DNA from: Apus apus
Taxonomy: Eukaryota; Chordata; Aves; Apodiformes; Apodidae
DNA length: 64,000 nucleotides
NCBI RefSeq assembly: GCF_020740795.1
Contig: NC_067283.1
Span: 45,497,659 to 45,561,658 of the forward strand
Reading direction: 5' to 3'
Shown here in pieces: positions 62,565-64,000 of this stretch. Position 1 is the stretch's first letter; each line of letters opens with the position of its first letter. Below the pieces are notes generated by a model that was given only the letters and a program-made list of their open reading frames with translations, was not told the DNA's origin and made no database searches. Both the position numbers and the translations under genes were made by a program.

Positions 62565-63000
62565 CCGCCCCGCTCGCCCCGGCCCCGGCCCCGCTCCTGC
62601 CGCGCCCTGCCTGCCCCTCCGGCCGCCGCCTCCCCGCGCCTGCCGCCACGGGAGCCCGCGCGGGACAAACCTCCTCGGGCGGGCGAGCGAGGGCCGCAGG
62701 GCGGGGCACCGCCCAAGCAGGCAGGGGGGAGGGCCTGGGCTGACTCCCCGGCCTTGCGATTGGCTGAGGGGCCGCACCCTGACCCCGCCTCCGGCACCGC
62801 AGAGGCCAACCAGGGCACGGCCCAGCGGTGACGTCAGGCCGAGGGCGGGAGGGGCGGGGGCGTTGGAGGGGAAGCGGTGAGGATTGGCCGGCGCTCGGGT
62901 GGGGCGGGAAGCCACGCCCCCGGGCCCGATGGGCGGGGCGCCCGCATCGGATTGGCTGCCGTGCGCAGGAGGCCCCGCCCCGCCCGCCGTCACTGCTCAA
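62565..63000 (-). promoter_or_regulatory. SACM1L: SACM1L promoter in a CpG island
   Basis: The GC- and CpG-rich island extends from about 61990 to 63110. Upstream of the start codon there are three CCAAT boxes on the gene strand (complements at 62759-62763, 62883-62887 and 62951-62955). There is also a full cAMP response element TGACGTCA at 62829-62836 and several GGGCGGGG Sp1-type boxes. No TATA box is seen. The same island reaches the divergent tRNA gene. Confidence 0.75.
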
Positions 63001-63031
63001 ATAGCTGCGAGCAAAGGCTGTGTTTCGAGCA

Positions 63032-63104
63032 GGGCCAGTGGCGCAATGGATAACGCGTCTGACTACGGATCAGAAGATTCTAGGTTCGACTCCTGGCTGG
63101 CTCG
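63032..63104 (+). tRNA. tRNA-Arg (anticodon ACG)
   Basis: The 73 nt fold into a full cloverleaf. The acceptor stem is GGGCCAG with CTGGCTC and discriminator G. The anticodon stem TCTGA/TCAGA surrounds loop CTACGGA, with ACG at 63065-63067. The A box TGGCGCAATGG is at 63039-63049 and the B box GGTTCGACTCC at 63083-63093. From memory it matches the vertebrate tRNA-Arg-ACG family, apart from T for C at the second T-stem position (CTAGG/CCTGG), which gives a G-U wobble. There is no intron. A34 would be edited to inosine to read CGN arginine codons. Confidence 0.96.
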
Positions 63105-63112
63105 GCCGCTCA

Positions 63113-63117
63113 TTTTT
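63113..63117 (+). terminator. RNA polymerase III terminator of the tRNA gene
   Basis: TTTTT lies 9 nt after the tRNA 3' end, the usual position for a Pol III stop. Confidence 0.85.
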
Positions 63118-64000
63118 GCCTCCTTGGACCCCCTCTTATTTTTTTCTTTTCCTGTCCTCCAGCCCTAGCGTGCTGCCTGCACGCCCTCCGCTCCTGCACA
63201 GGCCCACACCGGCCACCCCCTTTGGGAGGCCACCAGGTGCTGGGGCCTGTGGAGCATCCCAGGGTTGGGTGGTGCTGCAGGTGCTTGTGGCCCTTGGCAG
63301 CCCACCCGCCACAGGCACCTCCTCGGGGATGGTTGCTGCGGGGCAGCCCAGCTGGGCAACCCAGACCTGAGCTGTGGGGGAGCCCTGGATGGGGGGTTTG
63401 GCACAGAGCACGGGTGGGGCACATCGTGGCCAATTTCCCACTGGATCCAGCCCCCTGGGGTGGCATCGCCCACTTTCAGGCAGCTTCTCGCCTCAAGGAG
63501 GGTGAACACTGAAGTATAACCACAGCTAATCCTATTTATTCGCTTCATTTGCTCTATATCAGGAGGGCTGCTACCACCAGCAATACTTCAGCATCCCATC
63601 GTCGATAGCAGCGAAGCCTGCAGGGGCACCGCATGGCCACCTACCTCCCAGAGCCATGGCAGGAGGAACCGAAAGAGGTTTGGGATCTTCTTGCCAAAAA
63701 CCCACCTCACCGACTCTGCAAAGGAGAGCCCCGTATTGGGACTGAAGCCTGCTCCCACGCGTAGCACGCACCTCCCCAGCTCCTCACCCCGGAACCAAGG
63801 GCTTCCTGGAGGGATGCGCGGGCAGGATAGCCTCAGAAAGGGCCACAGCAAATCCCAGCCATCTGGACTGGATTTCCCCAGTGAAGAGAACTGGGGAAAG
63901 GACTGGAAATCCCCAAGGAAGCCCACAAAGAAGGTTTCCTCCCACCACTCCCTGCTTCAGGTCCTGATGTGGGGGAGAGGCAGAAGCTGGGAAACCAACA
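63118..64000. other. GC-rich DNA beyond the tRNA gene, no gene recognised
   Basis: Open frames on both strands (for example 63588-63926 minus) have low-complexity or unremarkable content and no splice support. In human, LIMD1 lies on this side of SACM1L, but no LIMD1 coding sequence is seen. Confidence 0.55.

Noticed and set aside
62565-62993. Upstream in-frame extension of SACM1L exon 1
   Set aside because: The frame is open but its first codon is GTG, and no ATG precedes 62564. The family protein starts at the chosen methionine.
61894-63000. 368-codon minus-strand open frame with a hydrophobic C-terminus over SACM1L exon 1
   Set aside because: The first codon is TTG and I see no in-frame ATG. 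The frame lies in a CpG island, where stops are rare by chance, and it differs from the exon 1 frame.
1-64000. Retroviral or LTR elements, DNA transposons, CRISPR-like arrays
   Set aside because: I looked for protease, polymerase, envelope or transposase-like frames, paired terminal repeats and spaced direct repeats. The only mobile sequences I could support are CR1 LINE fragments.

Overview
The window looks like vertebrate nuclear DNA, almost certainly from a bird. All genes are split by GT-AG introns, and the only interspersed repeats I recognise are CR1 LINE fragments with the typical 3' end (ATTCTATGATTCTATG-like), the dominant avian repeat. Four protein genes and one tRNA gene can be read exon by exon. 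I did not recognise any retroviral, DNA-transposon, CRISPR or prokaryotic-type element. The species cannot be told from the sequence.

Layout. 1-2490 (+): the last three coding exons and 3' UTR of LZTFL1, a BBSome regulator. 2491-9402: intergenic DNA with one CR1. 9403-about 23630 (+): the complete 11-coding-exon SLC6A20 gene (imino acid transporter, 591 aa). About 24115-30121 (-): complete SNRPD1 (Sm-D1 spliceosomal core protein, 119 aa, 4 coding exons), tail to tail with SLC6A20. About 30440-62564 (-): complete SACM1L (SAC1 phosphoinositide phosphatase, 597 aa, 20 coding exons), whose 3' end runs into the SNRPD1 CpG island. 63032-63104 (+): tRNA-Arg(ACG), divergent from the SACM1L promoter. 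63118-64000: no gene seen.

LZTFL1-SLC6A20-SACM1L is the conserved order of human 3p21.31. SNRPD1 lies between SLC6A20 and SACM1L here, whereas the human gene is on chromosome 18. It is an intron-bearing gene, not a retrocopy.

The most interesting signals are in how SACM1L is spliced. A 34-nt microexon is followed by an intron with an exact U12-type donor and a U12-like branch site. Another intron starts with GC. A well-formed, frame-preserving 45-nt candidate cassette exon lies between coding exons 2 and 3. A CR1 copy begins about 8 nt after the exon 14 splice donor. Other points of interest are an inverted CR1 pair able to form double-stranded RNA in SLC6A20, a 118-bp tandem duplication, and an alanine-rich N-terminus in SACM1L. 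All coordinates were read by eye from codon phase and splice motifs; no alignment was run.
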